Shown: positions 1 through 7,591 of the stretch, piece after piece
How positions within the stretch are numbered: position 1 is the first letter of the stretch
How the letters are laid out: the number at the start of each line of letters is the position of its first letter
IMG/VR virus record: IMGVR_UViG_3300017971_000026
Location: 20,079-84,078 of that record
Direction: 5' to 3' (one strand)
Source: a virus
Length of the DNA stretch: 64,000 bases
Notes under the pieces: generated by a model
Seen by the model: the letters and a program-made list of their open reading frames with translations, nothing else
Told to the model about the DNA's origin: nothing
Database searches by the model: none
Made by a program: the position numbers and the translations under genes

Positions 1-153
1 CCCCTTCTCGGTCTCCCCGACGATCAGGATCGTCCCCGTGCCGGCCCCGAACAGGAGCTGCGGCGGAGCACGGTCGATGATGTTGGTGCTGGCGACGTTG
101 AGAAACGTCGCGTTGCCGGGGTCATCGAGAAAGACGCGGCGGAAGGCGACCAT
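1..153 (-). CDS. Tail sheath-like protein, N-terminal part (runs off left edge)
   Basis: Partial gene: only the first 51 codons are inside the window. The ATG lies 6 nt after a TACCCT box that is itself preceded by TGA, the type B promoter form seen before other virion genes. The visible N-terminus ends in ILIVGETEKG, which resembles the N-terminal strand and turn of contractile-tail sheath subunits (VVGxAxKG). A sheath gene fits the gp25-like wedge and baseplate J genes at 60-63 kb. The assignment rests on this short motif and context; another virion protein remains possible. Confidence 0.45.
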   Translation of the reverse strand, partial: MVAFRRVFLDDPGNATFLNVASTNIIDRAPPQLLFGAGTGTILIVGETEKG

Positions 154-168
154 GCCGCGAGGGTATCA
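154..168 (-). promoter_or_regulatory. Type B promoter-like element of the sheath-like gene
   Basis: On the minus strand the order is TGA-TACCCT-CGCGGC-ATG. It is an extended -10 look-alike whose expected transcription start would coincide with the start codon. Confidence 0.45.
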
Positions 169-184
169 GCCTCTCGGGCTGGCG

Positions 185-490
185 TCACAGGGGCGACCTG
201 AGCAGACCCAGGGCAGCTGCGCGCTCCAGCCCGAGGCGCTCACCGATCGTGCCCTCGATCATCGCGTGGCCGAGATCCTCGCACGCGTCGGAGACGGCAT
301 CCGCAAGTGCCACCGATCCATCGTGGGCGGTAAGCCACGGGCTTACGCTAGCGACGCCGCGGCGCCATCCGCAAGACGCTACGACAGTGACGACGCCGTA
401 GATGGACGAGGCCGGTGTGCACGTGACGGTCGCCGGCAACTCGCCGAGCACGCTCCGGGCTACCCGGCTAACGATCTGCTGGTCGTTCAC
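185..490 (-). CDS. Hypothetical protein
   Basis: 101 residues with no recognised domain. The GTG start is fixed by a perfect type A element ending 6 nt upstream (GGTAGA-CCGGGC-GTG), so the mRNA is probably leaderless. The protein is Ala/Val-rich, without a signal peptide or convincing membrane segment. It lies between two type B virion genes on the same strand but carries the type A signal, which suggests an accessory rather than structural role. Confidence 0.65.
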   Translation of the reverse strand: MNDQQIVSRVARSVLGELPATVTCTPASSIYGVVTVVASCGWRRGVASVSPWLTAHDGSVALADAVSDACEDLGHAMIEGTIGERLGLERAAALGLLRSPL

Positions 491-524
491 GCCCGGTCTA
501 CCGCGCGCCCCCGCGTCAGCTTCC
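491..524 (-). promoter_or_regulatory. Type A promoter-like element
   Basis: Minus strand: GGAAGC, a 16-nt spacer, GGTAGA, six bases, then the GTG start of the gene at 490. Confidence 0.55.
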
Positions 525-1376
525 CGCGACCGTAGCCTCGACGTCGAACTGGAAGCCGTCGACCACGCCGGGGATCGTCACGAGCTCGACCACGGGCGCC
601 TCGGCGAGGATGCTGACCTCGAGCACCCACTCGTTCACGCGCGCGCCCTCAGCGTTGTCCGGCCGCGTCGTGTCCTGCAGCTGGTAGCGGATCGACCGCG
701 AGAAGTACTCCGGCACGACCACGTGCCGGGCGCCGATGTCCTGCCGCGGCTCGCCCGCGAGCGCGTTGATGATCCGCGAGGCGAACCCCCTGCGCTGGTC
801 CTTGTGCGCGAACCACACGACGACCGCGAGCGGGATCTCCTGGACGCCCATGTAGCGCAGCACCGTCCCCTCCATGAACCGGTCCTGGGTCTCCTCGAGC
901 AGCCGAGGCGTGAAGCCAGCGACGTCGAAAGGCGCGGGATCGGGTCCGGTGATCAGCGCCGTCTGAGCCGGCATCGACTCCTTCTGCTGGCCGTCGGGCC
1001 AGTCGAGGTGGATCTTCGTCAAGCGGTGCGGCTCGCGGCTCGTGCTGATCGTCTTCCCGAGCTCGGCGAGGATCTGTAGGTCGAAGCTGCGCCACCGCAT
1101 CGCGTCGAGGATCCGGTAGAGGCCGAGCATGGCCGCGTCCTTCGGGGCCATGGTGACGACCGCGGCGCCGTCGGGCGGGAACGACTTGGTCTGCTGAGCG
1201 GGGAGGATCTCGCCGTAGCCCGAGATCCCGACGAGTGACCGGGTCCCGTCGGGGTTCGCGATGATCTCGACCGTGTACGCCTCTTCGGGCGGGACCCCTG
1301 CCGGGCGCGGTGGGACGCCGATCGTCGGGACGTCTGGGCGGATCGAGTCGGGGTCGAAGGTGCGCTTGATCTGCAC
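516..1376 (-). CDS. Putative virion protein
   Basis: 286 residues; I do not recognise the family. The reading frame is open further upstream (to an ATG at 1448), but that would place the start inside the opposite-strand leader. GTG 1376 is preferred because TACGCT-TCCCGG-GTG forms a type B element. The sequence is rich in beta-type stretches and prolines with no cysteine cluster or signal peptide, as in tail or baseplate components. Position next to the sheath-like gene and the type B start support a structural role. Confidence 0.5.
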   Translation of the reverse strand: MQIKRTFDPDSIRPDVPTIGVPPRPAGVPPEEAYTVEIIANPDGTRSLVGISGYGEILPAQQTKSFPPDGAAVVTMAPKDAAMLGLYRILDAMRWRSFDLQILAELGKTISTSREPHRLTKIHLDWPDGQQKESMPAQTALITGPDPAPFDVAGFTPRLLEETQDRFMEGTVLRYMGVQEIPLAVVVWFAHKDQRRGFASRIINALAGEPRQDIGARHVVVPEYFSRSIRYQLQDTTRPDNAEGARVNEWVLEVSILAEAPVVELVTIPGVVDGFQFDVEATVAGS

Positions 1377-1407
1377 CCGGGAAGCGTACACGGGCGGCGG
1401 CGGTAGA
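1377..1407. promoter_or_regulatory. Back-to-back type B (minus) and type A (plus) elements
   Basis: Plus strand: GGAAGC at 1380-1385, 16-nt spacer, GGTAGA at 1402-1407. Minus strand: TACGCT at 1388-1383 overlaps the same GGAAGC and feeds the GTG at 1376. This plus-strand copy is unusual because no start codon follows immediately; a roughly 100-nt leader intervenes. Confidence 0.5.
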
Positions 1408-1412
1408 GTTGG

Positions 1413-1516
1413 GCGACACCAAGCAACACAGACCCGGAGGTGAGCCATGCGACCGTAGACATGAACCCGGAGCCCCGCACGCAGCCGTAAGGCCGAGCGC
1501 CGGGGCTTTCGGGGTG
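1413..1516 (+). promoter_or_regulatory. Structured leader with two minimal upstream ORFs
   Basis: Downstream of the type A element lies a CGGAGG ribosome site and an ATG at 1447 that opens only a 3-codon ORF (M-R-P-stop). A 9-codon ORF follows at 1461-1490. AGCCCCG (1471-1477) can pair with CGGGGCT (1501-1507), followed by TTTC. This looks like a translational or attenuation-type leader for the gene at 1517, in contrast to the leaderless starts elsewhere. Confidence 0.35.
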
Positions 1517-1966
1517 ATGGACCCCGAGACCAAGCGACTCCTCGAAGAAGCTCTACGGACGATGGTGGCGCCTCGTCCGGTGGCGCCCGTTGTCCGCGAG
1601 TTCACCGCGTTCGAGCGCGCCGTCGAAGAGGCCGGCCGGAAGTTCTACGAGCAAGCCAAGGACGGCCGGGGCTACCAGTTCGTGCGCGACGACGGCTCGA
1701 AGATCGGTCCGCCGTTCATCGTGTCGAAGCCCACCCCGCCGATCTGCGAGCGCAGCGGAAACCCGAGCGGGACGGACACCTGGAGCCTCGGCCACCCGTG
1801 CCCGTGCAAGCCATGCACGACCTACTGCGCGCTGCTCGACGACGGCGTGCCGTTCATCGTCAACGCGAGCGCGCTCCCGGGCACCTACCGCGAGCCGCTG
1901 ACCTACGTCGGCCCCGTGCGCTCGGGCAGCCTGCGCGAGTTCGAGGACGAGGAGTCAGGACGATGA
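1517..1966 (+). CDS. Hypothetical protein with Cys cluster
   Basis: 149 residues. The start ATG at 1517 follows the leader described at 1413-1516. The C-terminal half has a CPCKPCTTYC cluster plus an earlier Cys, so a bound zinc or other metal is plausible. No family recognised. It overlaps the next gene by 4 nt (ATGA), forming a three-gene operon 1517-2513 that lies opposite the surrounding virion genes. Confidence 0.6.
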   Translation: MDPETKRLLEEALRTMVAPRPVAPVVREFTAFERAVEEAGRKFYEQAKDGRGYQFVRDDGSKIGPPFIVSKPTPPICERSGNPSGTDTWSLGHPCPCKPCTTYCALLDDGVPFIVNASALPGTYREPLTYVGPVRSGSLREFEDEESGR

Positions 1967-2412
1967 GGCTCAAGGGCAAGTCCAAAGTGACGATCCTGCG
2001 CCCGGATGGCGTCGCCTGGACGCTGCCGGTCGAGGAGCTATCCATCTTCGAGTTGCCCGACTCGCGCGATCCCAACGGCCCTAGGCGCTTCGACAACATC
2101 TACGAGGGGGAATCCTTCTCGATGACGGTGCAACTCGAACCGACCGCGATGGACGTCCTGCGCGAGTTCATCGCGAAACAACAGCAGCGGCTAGACCCAA
2201 GGCCTGGGCTCGTGGTCTCGGTCCCTCGGTTCAGCCACTACGACGTAGCTCTCGCGCTGCGTATGCGGCAGCACGTGCCGGTCGGTGGCGACGTCGTGGA
2301 CATGTACTCCGGGCCCGGTTCGTTGATGTGGGTCGAGTCGCCCGAGGACGATGGCGACGGGCTCATCCGCTACACGCTGCGGCGTGGCCAGGACCTCGTG
2401 AGGTCGGCGTGA
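1963..2412 (+). CDS. Hypothetical protein
   Basis: 149 residues, acidic, no recognised domain. Translationally coupled to the preceding gene (ATGA overlap) and to the following membrane peptide (GTGA overlap). Probably soluble and intracellular; no signal peptide. Confidence 0.6.
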   Translation: MRLKGKSKVTILRPDGVAWTLPVEELSIFELPDSRDPNGPRRFDNIYEGESFSMTVQLEPTAMDVLREFIAKQQQRLDPRPGLVVSVPRFSHYDVALALRMRQHVPVGGDVVDMYSGPGSLMWVESPEDDGDGLIRYTLRRGQDLVRSA

Positions 2413-2513
2413 GCCACCGGGTCTGGTTCGTTCTGACACTGCTCGTGGCTTCCGCGGTCGCAGCCCTCGCGTGCGTGCTGACCCTCGAAGTGATCGCCTA
2501 CCTCACTTCTTGA
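2409..2513 (+). CDS. Small single-pass membrane protein
   Basis: 34 residues with GTG start in a GTGA overlap with the upstream stop. Residues about 5-30 are one continuous hydrophobic segment. Its stop overlaps the end of the convergent gp10-like gene by 11 nt. Function unknown; small phage membrane peptides include superinfection-exclusion and lysis-timing proteins, but nothing here identifies it. Confidence 0.5.
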   Translation: MSHRVWFVLTLLVASAVAALACVLTLEVIAYLTS

Positions 2514-3006
2514 CCCGCGCCGCCCGTTCAAACGCCCGCGACATCGCGGCGTCCATTTCGAAGGGGATCCGCTTCGCCATGAGCGGGACCGTTCGCCGGA
2601 GGATGAAGCGGCCCTTGAACCCGACGCGGCCGATCTTGCGCTGGACCGCGAGCGCGACCCGCTTGGCCTTCGAACCGCGAGCGATCTTCTTCAACTCGAC
2701 CCAGCGGATCAGCGGCGCGAGCGGTGGCCGCTTGCCGGGCTTGCGGCCGACCTCGACGAAGATCGCGTGCTTCGCCGAGTTGGTCACCGCGGCGCCGTCA
2801 GGGAGCTTGACCACCATCCACCCACGCGCGTAGGTGCCCGAGGCTCGAGGGCGGGGCCGCGTCTGCGCCGTCGTCTTGCGGACCATGGTCACGCCGTAGC
2901 GGGCGGTCCGGCGAAGGGCTGTCACCGTGGCCTTGTCCATCTCGCGGGAGAGCTTGCGCAGGGCGGGGCCGAGTTGCTTCGGGGAGGAGAGGCGGACGGT
3001 GGTCAT
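2503..3006 (-). CDS. HK97 gp10-like head-tail connector / tail completion protein
   Basis: 167 residues, strongly basic at both ends. The layout fits the HK97 gp10 / minor-tail-protein family: an N-terminal helix LRKLSREMDKATVTALRRTA, a central SGTYARGW and AKHAIFVEVG segment, and a C-terminal helix. These proteins act at the head-tail interface or tail terminus during assembly. The ATG follows TAGACT-TCCCGC, a type B element shared back to back with the type A element of the gene at 3044. Confidence 0.7.
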   Translation of the reverse strand: MTTVRLSSPKQLGPALRKLSREMDKATVTALRRTARYGVTMVRKTTAQTRPRPRASGTYARGWMVVKLPDGAAVTNSAKHAIFVEVGRKPGKRPPLAPLIRWVELKKIARGSKAKRVALAVQRKIGRVGFKGRFILRRTVPLMAKRIPFEMDAAMSRAFERAARVKK

Positions 3007-3043
3007 GCGGGAAGTCTACGCGGGTGCGGGCGGTAGAGCAGGC
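3007..3043. promoter_or_regulatory. Divergent type B / type A module
   Basis: Plus: GGAAGT 3010-3015, N16, GGTAGA 3032-3037, six bases, ATG 3044. Minus: TAGACT 3018-3013, six bases, ATG 3006. The two elements overlap and leave only 37 nt between the two start codons. Confidence 0.6.
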
Positions 3044-3376
3044 ATGTGGCTGCCCGAGTACATCGAGAACACCCGCGCCTCGATCGAGGCGATCCCCGAG
3101 CCCTTCATGAAGCAGGCGGCCGCCGCGAAGACGTGGGGAGCGACCTACGAACCCGTCGCAACACCCACGGGCGTGCGCATGTGGATGCGGCTTCTCGGGA
3201 CGTTCTCGTGCGACTACGGTCCGACGCACGACCGCTCGCTCGACGACTTGAGGTTGGAGATCGACGCCCTCGAAATCGTCGCCCACCCGCAGGCCGAGGC
3301 GCTTCAGCGCTGGATCTCCGACTACGGCAACAGCAGCGCGACGCCCTCGACCGAGTCCCCGTCGACCACAGTCTGA
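3044..3376 (+). CDS. Hypothetical protein
   Basis: 110 residues, no recognised domain. The leaderless-type ATG at 3044 is set by the type A element. It is a single-gene unit between two minus-strand virion genes; its 3' end overlaps the convergent gene by 55 nt. The C-terminus is Ser/Thr-rich. Probably an early accessory protein. Confidence 0.6.
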   Translation: MWLPEYIENTRASIEAIPEPFMKQAAAAKTWGATYEPVATPTGVRMWMRLLGTFSCDYGPTHDRSLDDLRLEIDALEIVAHPQAEALQRWISDYGNSSATPSTESPSTTV

Positions 3377-4002
3377 TCTTGCTGCGCCTCGCTGCGGTGG
3401 CCGAACTGCGAGACGAGCCGGACCTGCCACTCGTTCCGGTCCATCCGCAGCGTCGGCGCGCCCGCAAGCACGAAGCGGTAGGTCCTCGGCGCTCGGTCAC
3501 CCGGGCAGCTGGCGATCTGCTGGACCTCGTAGAAGAACTCGCGCGCGGGCGTGTCGTCGCCCCACGGCTCGCCGTTGCGGAAGCCTCGAAGCGTCCACTC
3601 GTCGAGCGTCGTCGAGACCTCGCGCAGGCTGATCACGCCGGCCGGTACCTGGCCGGGCGCCTCGACGACGAGGTCGACGTTGTCCATTCCGCGGACCTCG
3701 ACCGGCATTAGCTCGAGCGATCCGCCGGGCGCCTGCTCGGACCACAGGCCGGTGTCCTCGTCGCGAACCTGCCAGACCAGGCGAACGCGGTACGGCCGGT
3801 AGCCGAGCGCGTGCTGGACCTTCCGCGCCGTGTCGACGGCCGCCTGCTGGGCGTAGGCTGGCGTGCACGCGAGTAGGCCGATCGGTGGCGGCGTGTTCTG
3901 GGGCGCCGTCGGCTCGCCTGGTCCTCGCGGCCCGCAGCCCGGGAGGCCGGGGGCAGCGACGCAGGAGCACGGGGCGCGGGAGCAAGATCCGCATACGGCC
4001 AT
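3322..4002 (-). CDS. Putative virion protein with Cys-rich N-terminus
   Basis: 226 residues. The first 15 residues hold four cysteines (CGSCSRAPCSC), then a Pro/Gly linker, then a beta-rich body. ATG 4002 is preceded by TACGCT and seven bases (type B). No family recognised; the strand, promoter class and neighbours argue for a tail or connector component. The Cys-rich tip could bind metal or be part of an adaptor. Confidence 0.5.
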   Translation of the reverse strand: MAVCGSCSRAPCSCVAAPGLPGCGPRGPGEPTAPQNTPPPIGLLACTPAYAQQAAVDTARKVQHALGYRPYRVRLVWQVRDEDTGLWSEQAPGGSLELMPVEVRGMDNVDLVVEAPGQVPAGVISLREVSTTLDEWTLRGFRNGEPWGDDTPAREFFYEVQQIASCPGDRAPRTYRFVLAGAPTLRMDRNEWQVRLVSQFGHRSEAQQDQTVVDGDSVEGVALLLP

Positions 4003-4040
4003 GGCGGGAAGCGTACCGCGGGCGCGCGGGTAGAGTAGGC
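4003..4040. promoter_or_regulatory. Divergent type B / type A module
   Basis: Plus: GGAAGC 4007-4012, N16, GGTAGA 4029-4034, six bases, ATG 4041. Minus: TACGCT 4015-4010, seven bases, ATG 4002. Confidence 0.6.
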
Positions 4041-4598
4041 ATGGCCCTCTTCCGCCGCGTCTACGCCCGAGACATCGTCATCAACCGCCTGCTCATCCCC
4101 GCGATCCGAGCCGAGGTCGAGTCGTTGACCGAGGAGCCCCGGCGCGAGCTGGTCGAGTTCGCGTGGGGCACTTCGCCATGGCTCGCCGACGAGTACGGCT
4201 CCGAGTGGCTCGGCCGCGCCTGCTGGGACTGGCTCGACCAGGCCGTCGTGCTGGGCGTCGTTGAGTGCGAGGCCACGGCGTTGCGTGGCGGGACACCGGA
4301 CGACGACCTTCTCGCCCGCGCCGCGATCGCTACCCTCGACCCGCCCCACCCGGTGCTCAAGCTCAAGGACACCGTCGGCGCGATGGAGATCCTCGAAGCC
4401 CTGATGGATCTCAGCTGCTCGCCGAAGGTTCGCGCGGATCGGGCGGACTGCGTCGACGCGGTGCTCGATCAGATGGACGAGTCCGACGCAATCGAGGTAG
4501 CGGCGGCGATCGCCATGCGAGGCTTCCCGCTGCCTCGGTTCCGATTCGAGTGGCCAGAGATCGACCTCTCTACCCGCCTCGCCTGGGCCGCGGCCTGA
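4041..4598 (+). CDS. Hypothetical protein
   Basis: 185 residues, helical and acidic, rich in Trp/Leu in the first half. No recognised domain. Start fixed by a type A element. A monocistronic unit placed against the grain of the surrounding minus-strand virion genes; ends one nucleotide before the convergent gene at 4600. Confidence 0.6.
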   Translation: MALFRRVYARDIVINRLLIPAIRAEVESLTEEPRRELVEFAWGTSPWLADEYGSEWLGRACWDWLDQAVVLGVVECEATALRGGTPDDDLLARAAIATLDPPHPVLKLKDTVGAMEILEALMDLSCSPKVRADRADCVDAVLDQMDESDAIEVAAAIAMRGFPLPRFRFEWPEIDLSTRLAWAAA

Positions 4599-4599
4599 C

Positions 4600-4923
4600 C
4601 TACTTCGGCTTCTTGACCCGGCCGCCCTTGGACCAGAGCACCTTGTCCGCCCAGTATGCCGGGCTCGACTTGCCGCGGGCTATGTTCTTCGCGTGGCGCG
4701 CCTTGAAGCCCTTCCGCGCGCCGGGGCTGTAGTTGTGTGGGGCGCCCTGCTCGCCGAAGCGGATCGTCTTCGGCTTGCCGTCGACCATGGTCACGACGAC
4801 GCCCTTCTTCTTCGGGTGGCTTGGTGTCATCTTAGGCTTGTCGAGCCCAGCCACGCCGGCCTTTTTCACCGCGCGCTGGACGACCTCGCGCTTCTTCGTC
4901 GCGGCTGACTTCGGCTTCGCCAT
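4600..4923 (-). CDS. Small basic phage protein of the KARHAKNI type
   Basis: 107 residues, very Lys-rich. The series GVVVTMVDGKPKTIRFGEQG, then GFKARHAKNIARGK, then AYWADKVLW matches a small conserved phage protein found beside structural genes in many myo- and siphoviruses. Its role is not established. Last gene of a four-gene type B operon (5990 to 4600); its ATG overlaps the upstream stop by one base (TGATG). Confidence 0.6.
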   Translation of the reverse strand: MAKPKSAATKKREVVQRAVKKAGVAGLDKPKMTPSHPKKKGVVVTMVDGKPKTIRFGEQGAPHNYSPGARKGFKARHAKNIARGKSSPAYWADKVLWSKGGRVKKPK

Positions 4924-5327
4924 CAGCGCATGTCGCCTTCGATGACCGACCCGTACCGTTCCTGCTCACTCGCGCTCACCGGGTTGATCTGTCCGGCGAT
5001 CTGGTCCGCGAGCTTGAGTTGGTAGCGGCGGTACTCCTCCTGGAGCGTGAACAGGCCGGCCTCGAAGTCGAACTTGGTCGACCCCACCGAGGCTACCCAC
5101 GGAGCCGATCCCCGCAGCTGGTCGAGCTGCTTCTCGATGCAGTCGAGCCGGTCGATCGTCGCGATCACGTCCGGCTCGGAGATCGGAAGAATGTTGGCGA
5201 TGTTCTGGTCGATCCGGAACTTCGCCATCGTGACAGACGGATCGCCGAGCGACAGCGTCGTCGGGGTCGTCAGCTGCGTGTACTGCAGGTGGTAGTAGAT
5301 CCGCTGTTTCTGCCGCTCGGTGAGCAT
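4923..5327 (-). CDS. Putative structural/connector protein
   Basis: 134 residues. Begins MLTERQKQRIYYHL, a helical opening often seen in small head-tail adaptor proteins, followed by long helices. No specific family recognised. Same operon as the genes at 5345 and 5748. Confidence 0.5.
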   Translation of the reverse strand: MLTERQKQRIYYHLQYTQLTTPTTLSLGDPSVTMAKFRIDQNIANILPISEPDVIATIDRLDCIEKQLDQLRGSAPWVASVGSTKFDFEAGLFTLQEEYRRYQLKLADQIAGQINPVSASEQERYGSVIEGDMR

Positions 5328-5344
5328 CGATCACCCCGCTATGG

Positions 5345-5743
5345 TCAGGCCGCAACGACCTGGATCACGCCGCCCTCGACGTGCGAGACGAAGCGCTGGA
5401 CGGACGCGAACCGGGTCTGGGCCTCGATGACCTCTCCCGGCCGCATGCCGAGATGAGGCGCGGCCGCGATGACCCTGAACTTCGCCGCGCTGTTGTCGCG
5501 CATCATCAGCCGGACGTCGTCGGGCTTGAGCGGCTGCGGGGTCGAGAGCATGGCCGCGGGGATCACCTTGGCCAGGCCCCGGAGGGCCTCCTCGATCCGT
5601 CGCTGCCCGGCCTTGATCTCCTCGAGCATGGCGGACGCGTCGCCGCGAGCCGCCAGCTGCTCAATCATCTTGGCCTGCTCGGCGGCGCCCTTCTCGAGCA
5701 CCGCGACACGGTCACCGACCTTGGTGGTCTTGGTCGTGGCCAT
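5345..5743 (-). CDS. Putative structural protein with N-terminal coiled coil
   Basis: 132 residues. The first 60 form heptad-like helices (VGDRVAVLEKGAAEQAKMIEQ). The C-terminal half reads like a small beta domain (VIAAAPHLGMRPGEVIEAQT). No family recognised. Operon position suggests a virion component. Confidence 0.5.
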   Translation of the reverse strand: MATTKTTKVGDRVAVLEKGAAEQAKMIEQLAARGDASAMLEEIKAGQRRIEEALRGLAKVIPAAMLSTPQPLKPDDVRLMMRDNSAAKFRVIAAAPHLGMRPGEVIEAQTRFASVQRFVSHVEGGVIQVVAA

Positions 5744-5747
5744 TGGG

Positions 5748-5990
5748 TCACTCCCCGTCGACGTAGGTCAGCGGGACCATGGTGACGGCCTGGCCGCCCT
5801 GGACCGGATTGGCGAGCGGGGTCGTCGCCCCCTGGCTGTAGGTGACCTCGCTGGGGCCACCGGGGTAGCTGACCAGGCCGGGCGGGGTGAGTTCGCCGAG
5901 GCCGGGCTTGAGGTCCGGGAAGCTTCCCTCGACGCCACTGCCCTCGATCGAGCGGACGCCGGGCTTCATGTAGCTGGGCTTCTTCTGCAT
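5748..5990 (-). CDS. Small Pro/Gly-rich protein
   Basis: 80 residues, low complexity, rich in Pro and Gly, without a predicted fold. First gene of the 5990-4600 operon. ATG follows TAGGCT-CGGGGC, a type B element. Probably a minor virion or assembly factor. Confidence 0.5.
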   Translation of the reverse strand: MQKKPSYMKPGVRSIEGSGVEGSFPDLKPGLGELTPPGLVSYPGGPSEVTYSQGATTPLANPVQGGQAVTMVPLTYVDGE

Positions 5991-6002
5991 GCCCCGAGCC
6001 TA
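5991..6002 (-). promoter_or_regulatory. Type B promoter-like element
   Basis: TAGGCT, six bases, ATG at 5990 (minus strand). Confidence 0.45.
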
Positions 6003-6011
6003 CCAGACGAA

Positions 6012-6091
6012 AAGACGGCGGGCCCGCAGATCCACACAGACCGTCACTGGCCCCCGCGGTGACCACCACCGAAGGGCAGGCCCGCCGTCTT
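6012..6091. repeat. Long inverted repeat with nested stem
   Basis: Arms AAGACGGCGGGCC (6012-6024) and GGCCCGCCGTCTT (6079-6091) are perfect 13-bp complements. Between them GTCAC (6043-6047) and GTGAC (6059-6063) can form an inner stem. It lies in the 238-nt gap between a minus-strand virion operon and a plus-strand early operon. It could be a structured RNA or a transcription barrier. Confidence 0.5.
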
Positions 6092-6105
6092 GCGGAGGCT
6101 ACACG

Positions 6106-6131
6106 AAAAAGGGCGGGGTCAACCCCCGCCC
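6106..6131 (-). terminator. Intrinsic terminator, minus orientation
   Basis: Read on the minus strand: GGGCGGGG, short loop, CCCCGCCC, then TTTTT. No minus-strand gene ends here, so it would stop transcripts coming from the right before they enter the virion operon starting at 5990, or act as an attenuator. Confidence 0.6.
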
Positions 6132-6194
6132 GAGAAAGCGCGCACCCGTCCGAGACGAGGCGATCCTTCGCCGGGCGCGAGCGTAGCACGCACG

Positions 6195-6228
6195 GGAAGC
6201 GGATCGGCCCGTCGCGGGTAGGGCTTGC
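6195..6228 (+). promoter_or_regulatory. Type A promoter-like element
   Basis: GGAAGC, N16, GGTAGG, six bases, GTG 6229. Heads the operon 6229-7554. Confidence 0.6.
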
Positions 6229-6615
6229 GTGACCATCGAACCGAAACCCATGGACCCCGACCGGCTCGCGCGGCTGATCGCCGAGGTCGAGGACGAGATC
6301 TACGTCGAGCCTGCGCTCGTCTTCGAGTTGCTCGCTGACCGGGCCTGGCACCGCGCGCGCGTCGAGGTGACCGACGAGGACATCGCCAACTCCGATGTCG
6401 ACGAAGCGGACCCGCGGTTCTACGCGTGGATGACCCGCCAACATCAGCTGCCGGATCTCGCCGATGGGCGATGGTCGGGCGACCCTGGTCATCCAAGCTC
6501 GATCATCCTCGACTACCTCGACGCGGAGACAGCCAACGCGGCAGCTCGCGGTGTTGGAAAGCCGCCCCTCGACGTTCTTGACGAGATCGCCGCGACGGAG
6601 GTTCCCAATGGTTGA
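6229..6615 (+). CDS. Hypothetical acidic protein
   Basis: 128 residues, many Asp/Glu; no domain recognised. The GTG start is placed by the type A element rather than by a ribosome site. Overlaps the ASCH-like gene by 8 nt, so the two are likely co-translated. Confidence 0.6.
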   Translation: MTIEPKPMDPDRLARLIAEVEDEIYVEPALVFELLADRAWHRARVEVTDEDIANSDVDEADPRFYAWMTRQHQLPDLADGRWSGDPGHPSSIILDYLDAETANAAARGVGKPPLDVLDEIAATEVPNG

Positions 6616-7339
6616 GCGACCGATCCTGTTCAGCGGCCCTCTCGTGCGGGCGATCCTCGACGGTCGCAAGACCGAGACGCGGCGGCTCGTCACGAAGGGT
6701 ACGAGCCGCATGGTCAAGGCGACGCGCGACGCGTGGGGCGAACTCGACTGGTCGGCCGCGGCGATCAACTTCGCACCGGGGTCCTACGTGGGCCGGGATG
6801 GAGGCCGGATCGGGGCTCATCGTGGCCTGCTCGTGGCCCACGAAGACACGAGCGTCCACGGTGTCGCGTGCCGCATCGAGCCCGGCGACGTGCTCTGGGT
6901 CCGCGAGCGGATCTGGCAGTCGAGGCGCTGCGGCTACATGGCCGAGTGGGGGGAGTGGGAGGCCGGCGCGTGGACGCGCTCGGTGGTTCGCTACCACGCC
7001 ACCGAGGGCGCGCCCGAGTCCACCGATCTGCCCGGCCGCGAGTTCTTGTCGAGCCGCCCATCGATCCACATGCCGAAGTGGGTCAGCCGGATCCGCCTGC
7101 GGGTCACCGATGTCCGCGCCGAGGGGCTTCACGAGATCGACGAGGCCGGGGCGCGAGCCGAAGGGATCGCGGCCCCGATAGGGACGGCCGTGCTTTCGTC
7201 CGGTGATGAGGTTTCCGTACACGCGACCGCGCGCACCCACTTCGCCACGCTCTGGGACGAGATCAACGGCAAGCGCGAGGGCGCCCGCTGGGACGACAAC
7301 CCCTGGGTGTGGGTCTACAAGTTCGAGGTCGAGCGATGA
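6608..7339 (+). CDS. ASCH/PUA-like phage protein
   Basis: 243 residues. Opens LFSGPLVRAILDGRKTETRR, the signature of a phage protein family with an ASCH (PUA-like, RNA-binding) fold. It continues with RIEPGDVLWVRERIW and a C-terminal FATLWDEINGKREGARWDDN segment typical of that family. ASCH domains bind RNA or modified nucleotides; the phage function is not settled. ATG at 6608 overlaps the previous gene and its stop overlaps the next ATG. Confidence 0.75.
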   Translation: MVERPILFSGPLVRAILDGRKTETRRLVTKGTSRMVKATRDAWGELDWSAAAINFAPGSYVGRDGGRIGAHRGLLVAHEDTSVHGVACRIEPGDVLWVRERIWQSRRCGYMAEWGEWEAGAWTRSVVRYHATEGAPESTDLPGREFLSSRPSIHMPKWVSRIRLRVTDVRAEGLHEIDEAGARAEGIAAPIGTAVLSSGDEVSVHATARTHFATLWDEINGKREGARWDDNPWVWVYKFEVER

Positions 7340-7554
7340 CGGCCGCGAAGAAGAAGCCCGACAGCGTCCGCGTCCAGATCGCCAAGATCCAGGACCAGGT
7401 CCGGCGCGAGGCGAAGCCCACCGTGCCCACCGTCGCGGCGCTCAAGGAGCTTCGAGACCTCGGGTCGATCGAGGAACTGCGAGAGTCGGAGTTCCACTGC
7501 GAGAGCCTCGACGAGTACCTCAAGCTGGCGATCAAGCGGAGGCGACTCGCGTGA
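7336..7554 (+). CDS. Small hypothetical protein
   Basis: 72 residues, Lys-rich N-terminus, helical. ATGA overlap with the ASCH-like gene. Its stop lies beside the type A element of the next transcription unit. Confidence 0.55.
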   Translation: MTAAKKKPDSVRVQIAKIQDQVRREAKPTVPTVAALKELRDLGSIEELRESEFHCESLDEYLKLAIKRRRLA

Positions 7555-7557
7555 TCG

Positions 7558-7591
7558 GGAAGCGCCCGCCATCCCAGTAGGTACAGACGAC
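7558..7591 (+). promoter_or_regulatory. Type A promoter-like element
   Basis: GGAAGC, N16, GGTACA, six bases, ATG 7592. Confidence 0.55.

Noticed and set aside
38-535. Long open frames opposite known genes (for example 38-535 plus, 649-1605 minus, 27638-29962 minus)
   Set aside because: Arg/Pro/Ala-rich shadow frames typical of high-GC DNA; each lies over a better supported gene and lacks any of the start signals used here.
1377-1448. Extended N-terminus of the minus gene 516-1376 starting at ATG 1448
   Set aside because: It would be translated from the leader of the opposite gene and lies upstream of a good type B box that fits GTG 1376.
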